From NCBI GenBank assembly GCA_009842205.1, contig VYFX01000043.1:1-45578 (forward strand): a DNA stretch of 45,578 bases, in the 5' to 3' direction. Positions 18,749-28,117 of this stretch are shown one piece after another. Position 1 is the stretch's first letter; each line of letters begins with the position of its first letter. The stretch comes from Paracoccaceae bacterium (GTDB taxonomy: Bacteria > Pseudomonadota > Alphaproteobacteria > Rhodobacterales > Rhodobacteraceae). The position numbers and the translations under genes are program-made. The notes below the pieces were generated by a model. That model was given only the letters and a program-made list of their open reading frames with translations, searched no databases and was not told the origin of the DNA.

Positions 18749-19421
18749 TCCGATTTTAACAGCAAGGGGTATTGGCAAATCCTATAATTTGGGGAAACCC
18801 AATGAGATCATGGTCCTGAAAGACGTTGACCTTAACATGAAGCATGGTGAAGTGGTCGGTCTGCTTGCCCCGTCTGGAGCAGGAAAATCTACCCTGTTGT
18901 TTATCTTGGGTTTGCTGGAATCCTTTGACAAGGGTTCTCTGGAAATTAATGGCATGGATGTGACTAAGACTTCAGATTCTACCAGAACGGAGGTAAGAAG
19001 AAAGGAAGTGGGTATTGTTTACCAATTTCACCATTTGTTACCCGAATTCAATGCACTGGAAAATGTGATGATACCACAACTTGCAAATGGTATCGCCAAA
19101 TCCAGTGCCCGTAAACATGCCAGCGAATTGCTTGAGAGGGTAGGTTTGAGCGATAGGATAAATCATCGTCCATCGGAATTGTCTGGTGGTGAACAACAAA
19201 GGGTAGCAATATGCCGGTCCCTGGCCAACTCTCCCAATTTGCTTCTAGCTGACGAACCTACGGGTAATCTGGATGTGGATAATTCCCAACAGGTTTTTGA
19301 AGTGATCAAGGAACTGGTAAAAGTTTCCGGTATAAGTGCCCTGATCGCTACACACAACCTCAGCCTTGCAGAACAGATGGATAGGGTCGTTTGTCTGGAA
19401 AATGGTGTACTGGTTGAGTAA
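18741..19421 (+). CDS. lolD: LolD ATP-binding protein of the lipoprotein exporter
   Basis: The 226-residue ABC ATPase has Walker A APSGAGKST, Q-loop VYQFHHLLPEF, signature LSGGEQQRVAICRSL and Walker B NLLLADEPTGNLD, followed by the switch histidine in IATHNLSL. This pattern is that of LolD, the ATPase partner of LolC/E. The ATG at 18741 overlaps the upstream permease stop (18746-18748), indicating translational coupling. A GTG at 18726 is also in frame but less likely. Only one permease gene is present, so the membrane dimer is probably a homodimer or has its partner elsewhere. Confidence 0.94.
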   Translation: MNDPILTARGIGKSYNLGKPNEIMVLKDVDLNMKHGEVVGLLAPSGAGKSTLLFILGLLESFDKGSLEINGMDVTKTSDSTRTEVRRKEVGIVYQFHHLLPEFNALENVMIPQLANGIAKSSARKHASELLERVGLSDRINHRPSELSGGEQQRVAICRSLANSPNLLLADEPTGNLDVDNSQQVFEVIKELVKVSGISALIATHNLSLAEQMDRVVCLENGVLVE

Positions 19422-19423
19422 AT

Positions 19424-20443
19424 TCAGTTACAGGAATTTTGCAGTTCGACCCACTCAGTGTCTTCCAGTAGTTGTTGCGTAATACCATCAAGTGCATCCT
19501 CATCGGTGAACAGTTCCGGGTCCATGCCTTCAGATAAAAGAAATATTGAAAATGGTTCAGGAGGTATGCCTTTTTCCAAAAATTTCCGGTACAGAATATC
19601 TTCGGGAACATAGATTGTGGATGGTTTTGCAAGTTCAGCAGCAAATTCTTGATAAATGTAGGGTGAAATTTCTCTTCCCAACAATAATCTGAGCGATGTC
19701 AGCAATCCGGCAGTTTCCATGAAATCAGTGAGTGAATCCTTGGTACTGTTCCTTTCATTGGCCAGAAGCAAATAACCCGCGAAAACTTCTGGCTTGTCAT
19801 CATACAACTTGAATTGTGCGCCGTTGATTACAAAAATACCCCCTGGTAAAATCGTTGCTCTGGGTATCCCTCCTGAAACAAGCCTGATTTCATAATTGGT
19901 TTCAGGAAAAAGACGATTTTCGAATTTATCCACAATTGTATCCTCAACCAAACATTCGCTATTTCCAAGTTCAAGAATATTTGCGTAAATGGTTTCTCCG
20001 ATTTCCGCCCGCTTGGGTCCAACAATGGCTCGGGCGATATTCTGTCCAATGTAATCTGAATAAAAGTAGGTTATTCCGACCATCACCAGGATAAGGGCTA
20101 TGAATTTACCAAAGAATTTCCAGAAATTACCCTTGTTTTTTTTGTCTTCTTCACCTTCCACCTGTACAAGATCCCTGATGGCATTGACCATCAGGTCATC
20201 ATTGATCAGGATGAATTCATTTCCTGATGAATCTGGTGAAAAGCAGTAATAATATTCACTGGGAGGATGTTCGATTATGGTATCCAATGACCAATGTCTC
20301 AATACTGTTCCTGTCCCGTCGGAAGACAGAAAGGTCAATGTATCACTGCCGTATTTGACAATGACTGATTGTTTTGTCGTGGTTTCTGGCGATTGCCATA
20401 ATCCTTCACACTCAAGGATTACATAGCCCGGGAAAGCAATCAT
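19424..20443 (-). CDS. Membrane protein with an M48-like region lacking HExxH
   Basis: The 339-residue protein has an N-terminal beta-rich domain (1-90, with LTFLSSDGTG and LRHWSLDTI), a transmembrane helix at about 111-128, and a soluble C-terminal part. In the latter, ILPGGIFVINGAQF followed by EVFAGYLLLANERNSTKD resembles the M48 protease segment that precedes the zinc motif, but HExxH is replaced by NERNS. A second zinc ligand is also not apparent. I infer a non-proteolytic M48-derived membrane protein related to uncharacterised alphaproteobacterial proteins with similar ends (here EDTEWVELQNSC). It is convergent with lolD, only two bases apart, and downstream of the acyl-CoA synthetase gene. 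Function unknown. Confidence 0.55.
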   Translation of the reverse strand: MIAFPGYVILECEGLWQSPETTTKQSVIVKYGSDTLTFLSSDGTGTVLRHWSLDTIIEHPPSEYYYCFSPDSSGNEFILINDDLMVNAIRDLVQVEGEEDKKNKGNFWKFFGKFIALILVMVGITYFYSDYIGQNIARAIVGPKRAEIGETIYANILELGNSECLVEDTIVDKFENRLFPETNYEIRLVSGGIPRATILPGGIFVINGAQFKLYDDKPEVFAGYLLLANERNSTKDSLTDFMETAGLLTSLRLLLGREISPYIYQEFAAELAKPSTIYVPEDILYRKFLEKGIPPEPFSIFLLSEGMDPELFTDEDALDGITQQLLEDTEWVELQNSCN

Positions 20444-20495
20444 TTGAATCCAGTCCTATTCAATCCTGAGGTACGCCAAGTTAAACATATAACAC

Positions 20496-22127
20496 TTATG
20501 TTTCTTTCAGCTGCTCACGCAATTGAAACTTTTGGATTTTGCCAGTGGCCGTTTTCGGAAGTTCACCAAATCTTACTCCCTTCGGAGTTTTAAATCCTGC
20601 CAAGTGCTCCCGACAGAAATCAATTATATCATCTGACGAAGGATTTTCATCTGGCTTCAACTCAACAAATGCATACGGTACTTCACCCCACTTGGAATCA
20701 GGCTTGGCGACCACAGCACAAAGAAGAACCGAGGGGTGTTTCATGATTATGCCCTCAACCTCAACCGAGGAAACATTCTCTCCACCGGATATGATAATAT
20801 CCTTTGCCCGATCAGTAATTTGAATGTAACAGTCCGGAAATTGAACGGCTATATCTCCAGAGGCAAATTTACCTCCATCAAAGGAATTCCTTGTAGCCTT
20901 CGGATCACGATAATATCCCTTCATGACAGAATTGCCGCGAATGAAAATTTCCCCGGTTGTATGCCCATCATTGGGCACGGGAGTTTTGGTTTCCGGATGC
21001 AAGACCTCAACATACTCCATGTGTGGAAAGGCCACGCCCTGGCGTGCCTTGATTTCGGCCTTCTGATCAGGATTCAATTTCTCCCATTCACTATCCTGCC
21101 AAACACATTCGGTTATATGGCCGAAGGTTTCGGTCAAGCCATAAACCTGGGTCACATTGAAATTCAGAGATTCAAAGGCCTGCAATGTAGCTGGGGCAGG
21201 AGGTGCACCTGCCGTGAAGACCTCCACCTTATGCTTGATTTTTCTTCTTTCCTTCTCGGGGGCATTGGCAAGCATGTTCAATACGATCGGTGCGCCACCC
21301 AAATGGGAAATGCCTTCGTCGGCAATCATATCAAAGATGTATTTCGCGGTAATATCCCGGCAACAGAATACAGTTCCACCAAGGAGAGGCATCATCCAGG
21401 AATGATTCCAGCCGTTGCAATGAAACAATGGAACAATTGCGAGGAATTTTGGAAACAGGGTCAATCGCCAGCTGACAACCGTTCCCATGGTCATCAGGTA
21501 AGCTCCACGATGCTGGTAAACAACTCCTTTCGGTTTGCCTGTTGTTCCTGAAGTATAATTCAGAGAAATGCTTTCCCATTCATCATTTGGAAAATTCCAG
21601 TCGAAGTCTGGATTGCCTGAAGCAATCAACTCCTCATACTCCATGTATTTGGAACTTGCCTTGTATTCGGACAACTCGTCATTTGCCTCGATGATCATAG
21701 GGGCTTTTTTGCCATTTTCATTGATTGCTTCCTCCAGCAGGGGAAGAAATTGACTATCAACAATAATCAGTTTCGGATTGGCATGTCCTATGATGTATTC
21801 AATCGTTCCCTTGTCCAGCCTGACATTGATTGTATTCAATACGGCACCACAGGCTGGTACACCAAAATGTGCCTCAACCTGGGGTATCGTATTCGGCAGA
21901 ATGGTCGATACCACATCACCGGGATTGATACCCAATCGGCTTAATCCGGAGGCAAGACGGGAAATCCTTTCGGCATATTGTGAGTAATTATATCGACGGG
22001 AACCGTAAACCAGAGCTTCACGATCAGGATAAACATTTTTTGCCCGATTGAGATGGGAAAGTGGAGTTAAGGGTACAAAATTTGCTTCGCAGCGTTCCAA
22101 ACCGCTTTCATCTTCCAACCACCCCAT
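20496..22127 (-). CDS. Acyl-CoA synthetase (DmdB-like AMP-binding family)
   Basis: The 543-residue ANL-superfamily enzyme activates a carboxylic acid to its CoA thioester through an acyl-AMP. It carries the P-loop YTSGTTGKPKGVVYQHRG (about 192-209), the TE motif VYGLTETFGH, the hinge aspartate in ITDRAKDIIISGGENVSS and the C-terminal catalytic lysine in PKTATGKIQKFQLR. Length and the LNYTSGTTG plus FHCNGWNHSWMMPLLGG segment resemble the medium-chain/methylmercaptopropionate-CoA ligase (DmdB) branch. It lies 101 bases downstream of fadB/J, so a medium-chain or general fatty-acid activation role is likely. Substrate is inferred, not seen. Confidence 0.9.
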   Translation of the reverse strand: MGWLEDESGLERCEANFVPLTPLSHLNRAKNVYPDREALVYGSRRYNYSQYAERISRLASGLSRLGINPGDVVSTILPNTIPQVEAHFGVPACGAVLNTINVRLDKGTIEYIIGHANPKLIIVDSQFLPLLEEAINENGKKAPMIIEANDELSEYKASSKYMEYEELIASGNPDFDWNFPNDEWESISLNYTSGTTGKPKGVVYQHRGAYLMTMGTVVSWRLTLFPKFLAIVPLFHCNGWNHSWMMPLLGGTVFCCRDITAKYIFDMIADEGISHLGGAPIVLNMLANAPEKERRKIKHKVEVFTAGAPPAPATLQAFESLNFNVTQVYGLTETFGHITECVWQDSEWEKLNPDQKAEIKARQGVAFPHMEYVEVLHPETKTPVPNDGHTTGEIFIRGNSVMKGYYRDPKATRNSFDGGKFASGDIAVQFPDCYIQITDRAKDIIISGGENVSSVEVEGIIMKHPSVLLCAVVAKPDSKWGEVPYAFVELKPDENPSSDDIIDFCREHLAGFKTPKGVRFGELPKTATGKIQKFQLREQLKET

Positions 22128-22228
22128 AATTTCCTCACAACAATTACATAAATTAGCCCTGAACCTGACTATAGCAGGATTTCAACTTTTTCCCACCCGT
22201 AGAATTTCCCAGCAGGATCATACAGGGA

Positions 22229-24397
22229 TTAGTAGAAAGTCCGCTTGTCCAGTTTCATTTCCTGTAGCAGGGCAGGGGGCTCAAACCGCTTGCCAAATTG
22301 GTTTTCCAGAGATGAACAAAGGGTAATGGTTTGATCGATACCCTGGGTATCCACCCATGAAAAGGGCCCACCTGACCAAGGCGCAAAACCCCAGCCGAAA
22401 ATAGCCCCAACATCACCTTCCCTGACATCAACCAGAACATCCTCTTGAAGGGTCTTGATGGCTTCCACAACCTGAATGAGCAGTAATCTGTCTTTTACTG
22501 TGGTTACAGAAGGTTGGTCTGATGAAGGAGGAAAGAGATTACCGATACCTTCCCATAAACCAAGCCTTTTACCCTTCGAATCATATTCGTAAAACCCGGC
22601 ATTGGATTTACGGCCCAACCGGCCGATACCAGCCAACTTGAATACCACTCTGTCAGCGTCATTTTCCATATAATCGTCACCCAGGGCCTCTCTGGACGCA
22701 GTGGCAATATGAACTGCCAATTCGAGTGAAGTTTCATCAATAAGCTGGAGTGGACCCAAGGGCATTCCAATCTGTTTGGCTGCATTTTCAATCAGTGCAG
22801 GGTGATATCCTTCACCCACCATCGAAACACCTTCGTTGACATAGGGTATTATGCATCTGTTGGCATAAAAGAAACGGGAATCATTGACAACGATGGGCGT
22901 TTTTCTCAACTTTCTTACCAGGTCAAATGCCTGCGAGACCGTTTCATCATTGGTTTGCCGGTTCTTTATGATTTCTACCAGAGCCATTCTTTGAACAGGG
23001 CTGAAGAAGTGAATCCCGACAAAACGTTCCGGTTTTGAGACGGATTTTGACAAATCGGAAATCGGCAAGGTAGAAGTATTGGAGGCAATCAGACAGTCTT
23101 CTGAAACTATATCCGATACCTGTCTGAATATTTCCGCCTTGATGTCGGGATCTTCAAAAACAGCCTCGATTACAAATTTACAATCTCGTAAAGCACTCAG
23201 ATCGGTTGAAAAGCTTATCCGTTCAATTATTGATTGTGCCTTCTCGGTGGACATTCGCCCTCGGGCCACATCCCTTTCCAAGATGCTCTGAATTTTCCCT
23301 TTCCCTTTCTCAAGGGCCATTTCATCCTTATCGACAAGGAATACACTTAATCCTGATTGTGCAGCTACCTGGGCAATTCCCGATCCCATCATGCCCGCAC
23401 CAATGACTCCCAGACCATGCAGATTCAACTTAGGTGTATCCTTGGGTCTGCGATGGCCTTTCTCCAATAGTTTCTTATTGACAAACAGGGTATTTATCAT
23501 TGCTGAGGAGGAGGGGTTTACCAATATCTTTGCAAACCATTTGGCCTCATTCCTGATAGCTTGGTCAAAAGGCAGCATCATCCCTTCGTAAATCGTGGAA
23601 ATTGCCGCTTGAGCAGCTGGATAAAGACATTGTGTTTCACCGGCAATCAACGCACTGGCACCGGCAAAACTCAGGAATCCCTGCCTATCATAAGGACTAC
23701 CTCCCGGTATTTTGAATCCTTTCTTATCCCAGGGTTTGATTATATCGTCCGAGGTGGCGTTAAGTACCCATTCCTTTGCTCTTGAGATTAATAGTTCGGG
23801 TGATACTACCTCATCAACCAACCCGGCATCCAAAGCATCTTTCGGTTTGGGAGTCTTGCCTTTCAGGATAAAAGGTGCGGCAGCTAATATTCCCAATCTT
23901 CTGGCAAGCCTTGTCGTTCCTCCACCACCAGGAAAAATACCAACAAGTATCTCGGGCAATCCGATGCTTGCCTTCGGGTTATCTGCACATATTATTCTAT
24001 GGGTGCTGATGGCAATTTCATAACCGATTCCGACGGAGGTTCCATTCAATGCTATGGCTACCGGTTTACCGGCTTTGCCAGTCTTTGGATCACCCCCTGC
24101 CAGTTCGATATTCCGCAAAATGCGGTGGATGGTCATTATTCCGTTGAATACATCAAGATCAGTGGATGAATTCTGTTTCATGGACCCCAATACCTTGAGA
24201 TCCATTCCACCCGTGAACGTGTCTTTCCCACTGGCCAGCACAATTCCCTTTACCGTGGGATCACTTATTGCCTGGTTCATGAAGGTATCGAGTTCGTTGA
24301 AACCCTCCCAGGACATAAGGTTCATAAATTTGTCCGGGCAATCCCAGGTTATGGTGGCAACCCCTGACTGGTCTATATCAAAATAAAAATCGGCCAT
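22229..24397 (-). CDS. fadJ: Multifunctional 3-hydroxyacyl-CoA dehydrogenase / enoyl-CoA hydratase
   Basis: The 722-residue protein carries the second and third steps of beta-oxidation. Residues 1-190 are a crotonase fold with VLASGKDTFTGGMDL and an oxyanion-hole ISTHRIICADNPKASIGLPEI. A linker leads to the NAD-binding GVIGAGMMGSGIAQVAAQSG (about 329-348), the catalytic HFFSPVQRMALVEII and two C-terminal dehydrogenase domains. This is the FadB/FadJ alpha-chain layout at the usual length. It lies 12 bases downstream of the thiolase, so the two form the trifunctional pair. FadJ versus FadB is not resolved by sequence alone. Confidence 0.93.
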   Translation of the reverse strand: MADFYFDIDQSGVATITWDCPDKFMNLMSWEGFNELDTFMNQAISDPTVKGIVLASGKDTFTGGMDLKVLGSMKQNSSTDLDVFNGIMTIHRILRNIELAGGDPKTGKAGKPVAIALNGTSVGIGYEIAISTHRIICADNPKASIGLPEILVGIFPGGGGTTRLARRLGILAAAPFILKGKTPKPKDALDAGLVDEVVSPELLISRAKEWVLNATSDDIIKPWDKKGFKIPGGSPYDRQGFLSFAGASALIAGETQCLYPAAQAAISTIYEGMMLPFDQAIRNEAKWFAKILVNPSSSAMINTLFVNKKLLEKGHRRPKDTPKLNLHGLGVIGAGMMGSGIAQVAAQSGLSVFLVDKDEMALEKGKGKIQSILERDVARGRMSTEKAQSIIERISFSTDLSALRDCKFVIEAVFEDPDIKAEIFRQVSDIVSEDCLIASNTSTLPISDLSKSVSKPERFVGIHFFSPVQRMALVEIIKNRQTNDETVSQAFDLVRKLRKTPIVVNDSRFFYANRCIIPYVNEGVSMVGEGYHPALIENAAKQIGMPLGPLQLIDETSLELAVHIATASREALGDDYMENDADRVVFKLAGIGRLGRKSNAGFYEYDSKGKRLGLWEGIGNLFPPSSDQPSVTTVKDRLLLIQVVEAIKTLQEDVLVDVREGDVGAIFGWGFAPWSGGPFSWVDTQGIDQTITLCSSLENQFGKRFEPPALLQEMKLDKRTFY

Positions 24398-24409
24398 TAG
24401 ACAATGTTC

Positions 24410-25618
24410 CTAAAGATTCTCAATTATTGTGGTAACACCCATTCCACCGGCAACACATAATGTAGCAAGGCCAAGGGTTTTATTCGTTCGCTCAAGTTCA
24501 TCCAGCAGGGTTCCAAGGATTATCGCTCCGGTTGCACCAAGCGGATGTCCCATGGCTATAGCTCCCCCATTGACATTGACCATTTCCGGATCAAGGTCGT
24601 AATGCTGAATAAACCTTAATGGAACAGAAGAAAATGCTTCGTTGACTTCAAACAGATCAATGTCACTGATATTCAGCGAAGCCTGCTTCAAAGCCTTTTC
24701 GCTGGCTGGTATTGGACCAGTGAGCATAATTGTGGGATCAGACCCTGATTTGGCCGTCGTAACTATTCTGGCTCGGGGGGTCAAATCATTGATTTCTCCG
24801 AATTCCCTGGAACCGATCAAAAGGGCCGCAGCACCATCTACAATACCTGAAGAATTACCGGCATGGTGAACATGATTGATTTTCTCCAGTTCCGGGTATT
24901 TCAATAATGCCACCTTGTCAAATCCGGGCATTACCTCACCCATTTGCTTGAATGATGGGTCGAGACCTTCAAGTGCAGCCAAGTCGGTATCTGGACGTAG
25001 ATGTTCATCCATTTCCAATAGTGTTGCCCCAATATCATCAACGACAGGTATCACGGATTTATCAAAACGCTTTTCTTTCCAGGCAATTTCTGCTCGCCTT
25101 TGAGATTCTACTGCATACTGATCACAATCCAATCTTGAGAAACCGTATTTTGTAGCTATTAAATCGGCTGAAACACCTTGGGGGATTATGGAATGATTCA
25201 TCGCAATGGTTGGATCCACCAACATGGCTGCTCCATCTGATCCCATTGGAACACGACCAAGCATTTCAACACCACCGGCAATATAGCCAGTTCCAGCATT
25301 ACCCCTGATCTGGTTTGCAGCAAGATTGACAGCTTCCAGTCCGCTTGCACAGAAACGATTGATTGCAAGGCCGGGTATGTTGTCATCAAGGTTTGAATAC
25401 AAAACCGCGGATCTGGCCAGACAACCTCCCTGTTCACCGACCTGAGTTACATTCCCCCAAATCAGGTCATCAATTGTCTTGGGATCGATATCGGCTCGCT
25501 CCAGGAGTTTGTTCAGAATGAAAGAAGACAACCATACTGAAGTGATCTCGTGCAGAGAACCATCCTTTTTTCCTTTACCCCTAGGAGTTCTGACAGAGTC
25601 ATAAATAAAGGCTTCCAT
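24410..25618 (-). CDS. fadA: Acetyl-CoA C-acyltransferase (thiolase)
   Basis: This 402-residue thiolase performs the last step of beta-oxidation. The nucleophilic Cys lies in [23 protein letters not shown] and the [14 protein letters not shown] histidine motif follow, with the second catalytic Cys in LCVAGGMG near the C terminus. The ATG at 25618 ([14 protein letters not shown]) matches where thiolases begin; the longer reading from 25633 adds five residues. It is 12 bases upstream of fadB/J and 49 bases downstream of the glutathione transferase gene on the same strand. Confidence 0.94.
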   Translation of the reverse strand: MEAFIYDSVRTPRGKGKKDGSLHEITSVWLSSFILNKLLERADIDPKTIDDLIWGNVTQVGEQGGCLARSAVLYSNLDDNIPGLAINRFCASGLEAVNLAANQIRGNAGTGYIAGGVEMLGRVPMGSDGAAMLVDPTIAMNHSIIPQGVSADLIATKYGFSRLDCDQYAVESQRRAEIAWKEKRFDKSVIPVVDDIGATLLEMDEHLRPDTDLAALEGLDPSFKQMGEVMPGFDKVALLKYPELEKINHVHHAGNSSGIVDGAAALLIGSREFGEINDLTPRARIVTTAKSGSDPTIMLTGPIPASEKALKQASLNISDIDLFEVNEAFSSVPLRFIQHYDLDPEMVNVNGGAIAMGHPLGATGAIILGTLLDELERTNKTLGLATLCVAGGMGVTTIIENL

Positions 25619-25667
25619 AGTTCTAAATTCCAAATGTTGTGAGTGATTAATAGCTAAATGTATTTGA

Positions 25668-26306
25668 TCAGCGATTTCGGGGCATTAAATCATAAGGATG
25701 TTTCCACCCATTCTGGCTGGAGATATCTGTTAACCACCGATCAATGCCGGGCCATTCATTTCGTTCAAAGCCAAAAGGTTCTGGATAAAAGAGATAGCCG
25801 CAACATGAGATATCGGCGATGGTTATGTGCTCACCTACAAGCCATTTACTTTCGTTCAATCTTTGTTCCAAAACTTTCAATGAGCACCTTAAACGACCTT
25901 TATGCCAATTGATTACTTCAGCAGGTCTTTTTTCCTCGGGAAGAAAATTAGCAAGAAACCTAGTGGTCCCAGCAACCGATGACATCTTGTGATTATCCCA
26001 CAAAACCCATCGTAATACCTCCAGTTTCTCGTCAGGAGTGTTGCCACCAAATTTACCGGTTTTGGAGACCAGATACTGTTGAATTGCACCTGATTGAGAC
26101 AATGCCCTGTCACCAACAACCAGTAAGGGAGCTTCACCCATGGCATTGAGTTGCCTGTATTCAGGTGTTCTGGTTTCGCCATTGAAAAAATCAACAAAAA
26201 CGGGTTTCCAAGCCACCTCTGCAAGTTCCAAAGTCAAAGCTGCCTTGTATGAATTTCCACTCTCACCGAAACAATATAATTTTAGAGGTTTGCCACTATT
26301 TTCCAT
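25668..26306 (-). CDS. Glutathione S-transferase family protein
   Basis: The 212-residue protein has an N-terminal thioredoxin-like domain (LKLYCFGESGNSYKAALTLELAEV, with Ser near 15 as likely glutathione-activating residue, and ...EAPLLVVGDRALSQSGAIQQYL) and an all-helical C-terminal domain with the conserved ITIADISCCGYLF N-capping motif. Substrate unknown. It begins the minus-strand run GST, thiolase, fadB/J, acyl-CoA synthetase, which suggests a link to lipid oxidation or its electrophilic by-products, but the coupling is positional only. Confidence 0.9.
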   Translation of the reverse strand: MENSGKPLKLYCFGESGNSYKAALTLELAEVAWKPVFVDFFNGETRTPEYRQLNAMGEAPLLVVGDRALSQSGAIQQYLVSKTGKFGGNTPDEKLEVLRWVLWDNHKMSSVAGTTRFLANFLPEEKRPAEVINWHKGRLRCSLKVLEQRLNESKWLVGEHITIADISCCGYLFYPEPFGFERNEWPGIDRWLTDISSQNGWKHPYDLMPRNR

Positions 26307-26898
26307 GCTGAAATCCTTGGTTTGACGAAGTCCTGGCCTCGTTTGAAAACAACTAATTTTTCATTGGTGAATTACAATAATTCAAACAGGATTTTGCACC
26401 AAAAAAACCTACAAGCAGGATTCATTAATACCAATCAATTTACTTGGACGGGTCAAAGAATTTTTGAGTGACTAGTATCCTGAAATCATTGTGTTGATGG
26501 AAAAATAGATTTCAACAACAGGTTGAACCAGTACAATCAGAAATGGTTACTGCTTGAAATGAATTGTTGATGACCATTTACCCTGAAACAGGTAAAAGAC
26601 AAACGGTTGTCTTGTTGTTGTTAAAACATCAATACAATAGTTTAGGGATACTAATACCTCAACTAATTAATAACCCATAGTCCAATCCAAATCATATAGC
26701 TTTCCGATACCCTTTTTCTATTGGACTTTGGTCCAAGATCAATTCCTAATTGAGATAATTTTGGGGGTTCAAGCGCAACCGTTAGTGTTTGGTGCTCTGA
26801 GGCATTAAATTGATACCATGGACGTGACAGTTTCCCGACCTTTGTGTCAATAGGAATAGGAAGTTAAGAGCGTTGAACCAAACAAAGCCAAAACTTAG
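26307..26898. other. 592-base region without a recognised gene
   Basis: No convincing frame, RNA gene or terminator was found between the glutathione transferase and the toxin gene. GTTTGAA (26341-26347) and TTCAAAC (26381-26387) form a 7-base inverted repeat. The part at about 26760-26880 is less AT-rich than the rest and could be the remnant of a gene or small RNA, but I cannot identify it. The position next to a toxin-antitoxin pair fits an insertion hot spot. Confidence 0.4.
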
Positions 26899-27309
26899 TC
26901 AAGTAGCACGATTTAATAGCATTAATCGACAACTTCCATTTTTATAAATCCGAAGAAGGTGATTAGTCATCAATATCATAGGCTCCCCCTCACTTTCCAA
27001 AAAATTTATCCCCCCATAAAGCAACTCTTTTGTTTGGGGCCGGGGCCCAGAAGGTAATATAATTAATCCGGGGTGATTTTCTTCCCTCCTCAATATAGTA
27101 CGATAATCATCCGCATTATGAGTTACAATTACCATTTCTCTATTCAAACAATAGTCAACAATTTCAGAATCAGGAGAACCTCTTATTATTTCAGAATCGG
27201 GCAAACCACTTATTTCTAATTGTAGAGGGTGTTCCACCTCAAAATTTAATTCCTGTCTCATTTCATTGACGAAACCTGGGGGAATACACTCATCCAAAAA
27301 AAGTCTCAA
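26899..27309 (-). CDS. DUF5615-type PIN-like putative toxin
   Basis: The 136-residue product has the features of the PIN-like DUF5615 family: MRLFLDECIPPG at the N terminus with its Asp and Glu, then DSEIVDYCLNREMVIVTHNADDYRTILRR carrying the THNADDY motif, and a C-terminal helical part. Related proteins are thought to act as RNases in type II toxin-antitoxin pairs. Its ATG overlaps the stop of the upstream DUF433 gene by four bases, the normal arrangement for this pair. An in-frame 27-base tandem duplication lies inside the gene. RNase activity is inferred. Confidence 0.75.
   Translation of the reverse strand: MRLFLDECIPPGFVNEMRQELNFEVEHPLQLEISGLPDSEIIRGSPDSEIVDYCLNREMVIVTHNADDYRTILRREENHPGLIILPSGPRPQTKELLYGGINFLESEGEPMILMTNHLLRIYKNGSCRLMLLNRAT
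27161..27214. repeat. 27-base tandem duplication inside the toxin gene
   Basis: Two adjacent 27-base units (27161-27187 and 27188-27214) each contain ATTTCAGAATC and differ by a few bases. They translate to back-to-back PDSEII.. and PDSEIV.. units of nine residues, so the reading frame is kept. In relatives a single D-E-I unit lies here, so this is probably a recent expansion just before the conserved DYCLNREMVIVTHNADDY core. Confidence 0.75.
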
Positions 27310-27863
27310 ATTGGTAGTCCCTTAGGTCTACCATAAGGGGGATTAAATTTTGCATAAAGGTCAGCTATTTCAAATGCTTCTTGCTTAACGTAGGGGTAAT
27401 CTTCCAATAAATGATTGATGGTTTCTTTTCCTTGTAACCTTCCACGTACAGAATAAGCTGTGATCCTGGTTCCTTTTATGACAGTGGTTCCCCCCAATAT
27501 TTCTGGTTTTTTTTCAAGATATTCTGAACGTTTCCGAATATAATCTACAGTTTTTTCCCATTCATCTCTTGCTTTCGGATTTAAGAAAAATCTTTTCCCC
27601 ATTACCTCTAACTCATCAACCGGTTCCTTTAGCTGACGAATTGCTTTCCACAAAGCAGTTTTTGTTTTGAAAGAAATCTTTTCGCCATCAACAGAATCAA
27701 TGGCAAAAAAGTACAATACAGATTCCTTGGGAAGTAGCATTTTTCCATTAGGCTTCTGAGAAGAAGGCTTCGTAGAAAAAATACTTGTTTGTTCTACCAC
27801 TTCCTTAAAAGGTATCCCAGTAAGGTGAGCAACTTCTCTGATTGTAAGACTGGATTTATCCAT
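27306..27863 (-). CDS. DUF433-type antitoxin with N-terminal helix-turn-helix
   Basis: The 185-residue protein has an N-terminal helix-turn-helix-like segment (LTIREVAHLTGIPFKEVVEQ) and a C-terminal DUF433 domain with its hallmark KPEILGGTTVIKGTRI, GRLQGKETINHLLEDYPYV and the ending NPPYGRPKGLP. Members neutralise PIN-like partners and bind their own promoter. A strong Shine-Dalgarno AAGGAGAT lies four bases upstream of the ATG at 27863. The pair is transcribed away from the metal exporter gene, and an inverted repeat upstream is a candidate operator. Confidence 0.8.
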   Translation of the reverse strand: MDKSSLTIREVAHLTGIPFKEVVEQTSIFSTKPSSQKPNGKMLLPKESVLYFFAIDSVDGEKISFKTKTALWKAIRQLKEPVDELEVMGKRFFLNPKARDEWEKTVDYIRKRSEYLEKKPEILGGTTVIKGTRITAYSVRGRLQGKETINHLLEDYPYVKQEAFEIADLYAKFNPPYGRPKGLPI

Positions 27864-27916
27864 AAATCATCTCCTTCAATCAAAATTAAAGAGATTTTGT
27901 TTTTTTGTCAATTTCC

Positions 27917-27962
27917 GTAGACCAAATCTCGTTTTGAAACACCTGTACCTCATTAGGTCTAC
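27917..27962. promoter_or_regulatory. Inverted repeat upstream of the antitoxin gene
   Basis: GTAGACC (27917-27923) and GGTCTAC (27956-27962) form a perfect 7-base inverted repeat with a 32-base spacer, 54-99 bases upstream of the antitoxin start. The location suits autoregulation by the DUF433 helix-turn-helix protein. The arms are short, so chance is possible. Confidence 0.3.
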
Positions 27963-28117
27963 TGCTCCAAATGAAGAATTATTATGTTGTGTAGTTGATA
28001 ATTTTCTGCCAAACCTGAAAATACAAATGCTTGTCTAGGTGGATTTACAACCTCAATACAATGATGTTGAGATATTGGTTTGTTGATAATCTGAACTCAA
28101 TCTTGCTTAACGTGCAT

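Noticed and set aside
26760-26880. Possible small RNA or tRNA-like piece in the gene-poor region
   Set aside because: A GGTTCAAGC element resembles a T loop, but no acceptor or other stems could be folded around it.
27321-27962. TTAGGTCTAC present both in the antitoxin gene (27321) and upstream of it (27953)
   Set aside because: A single ten-base match over this distance can arise by chance, and one copy is coding.
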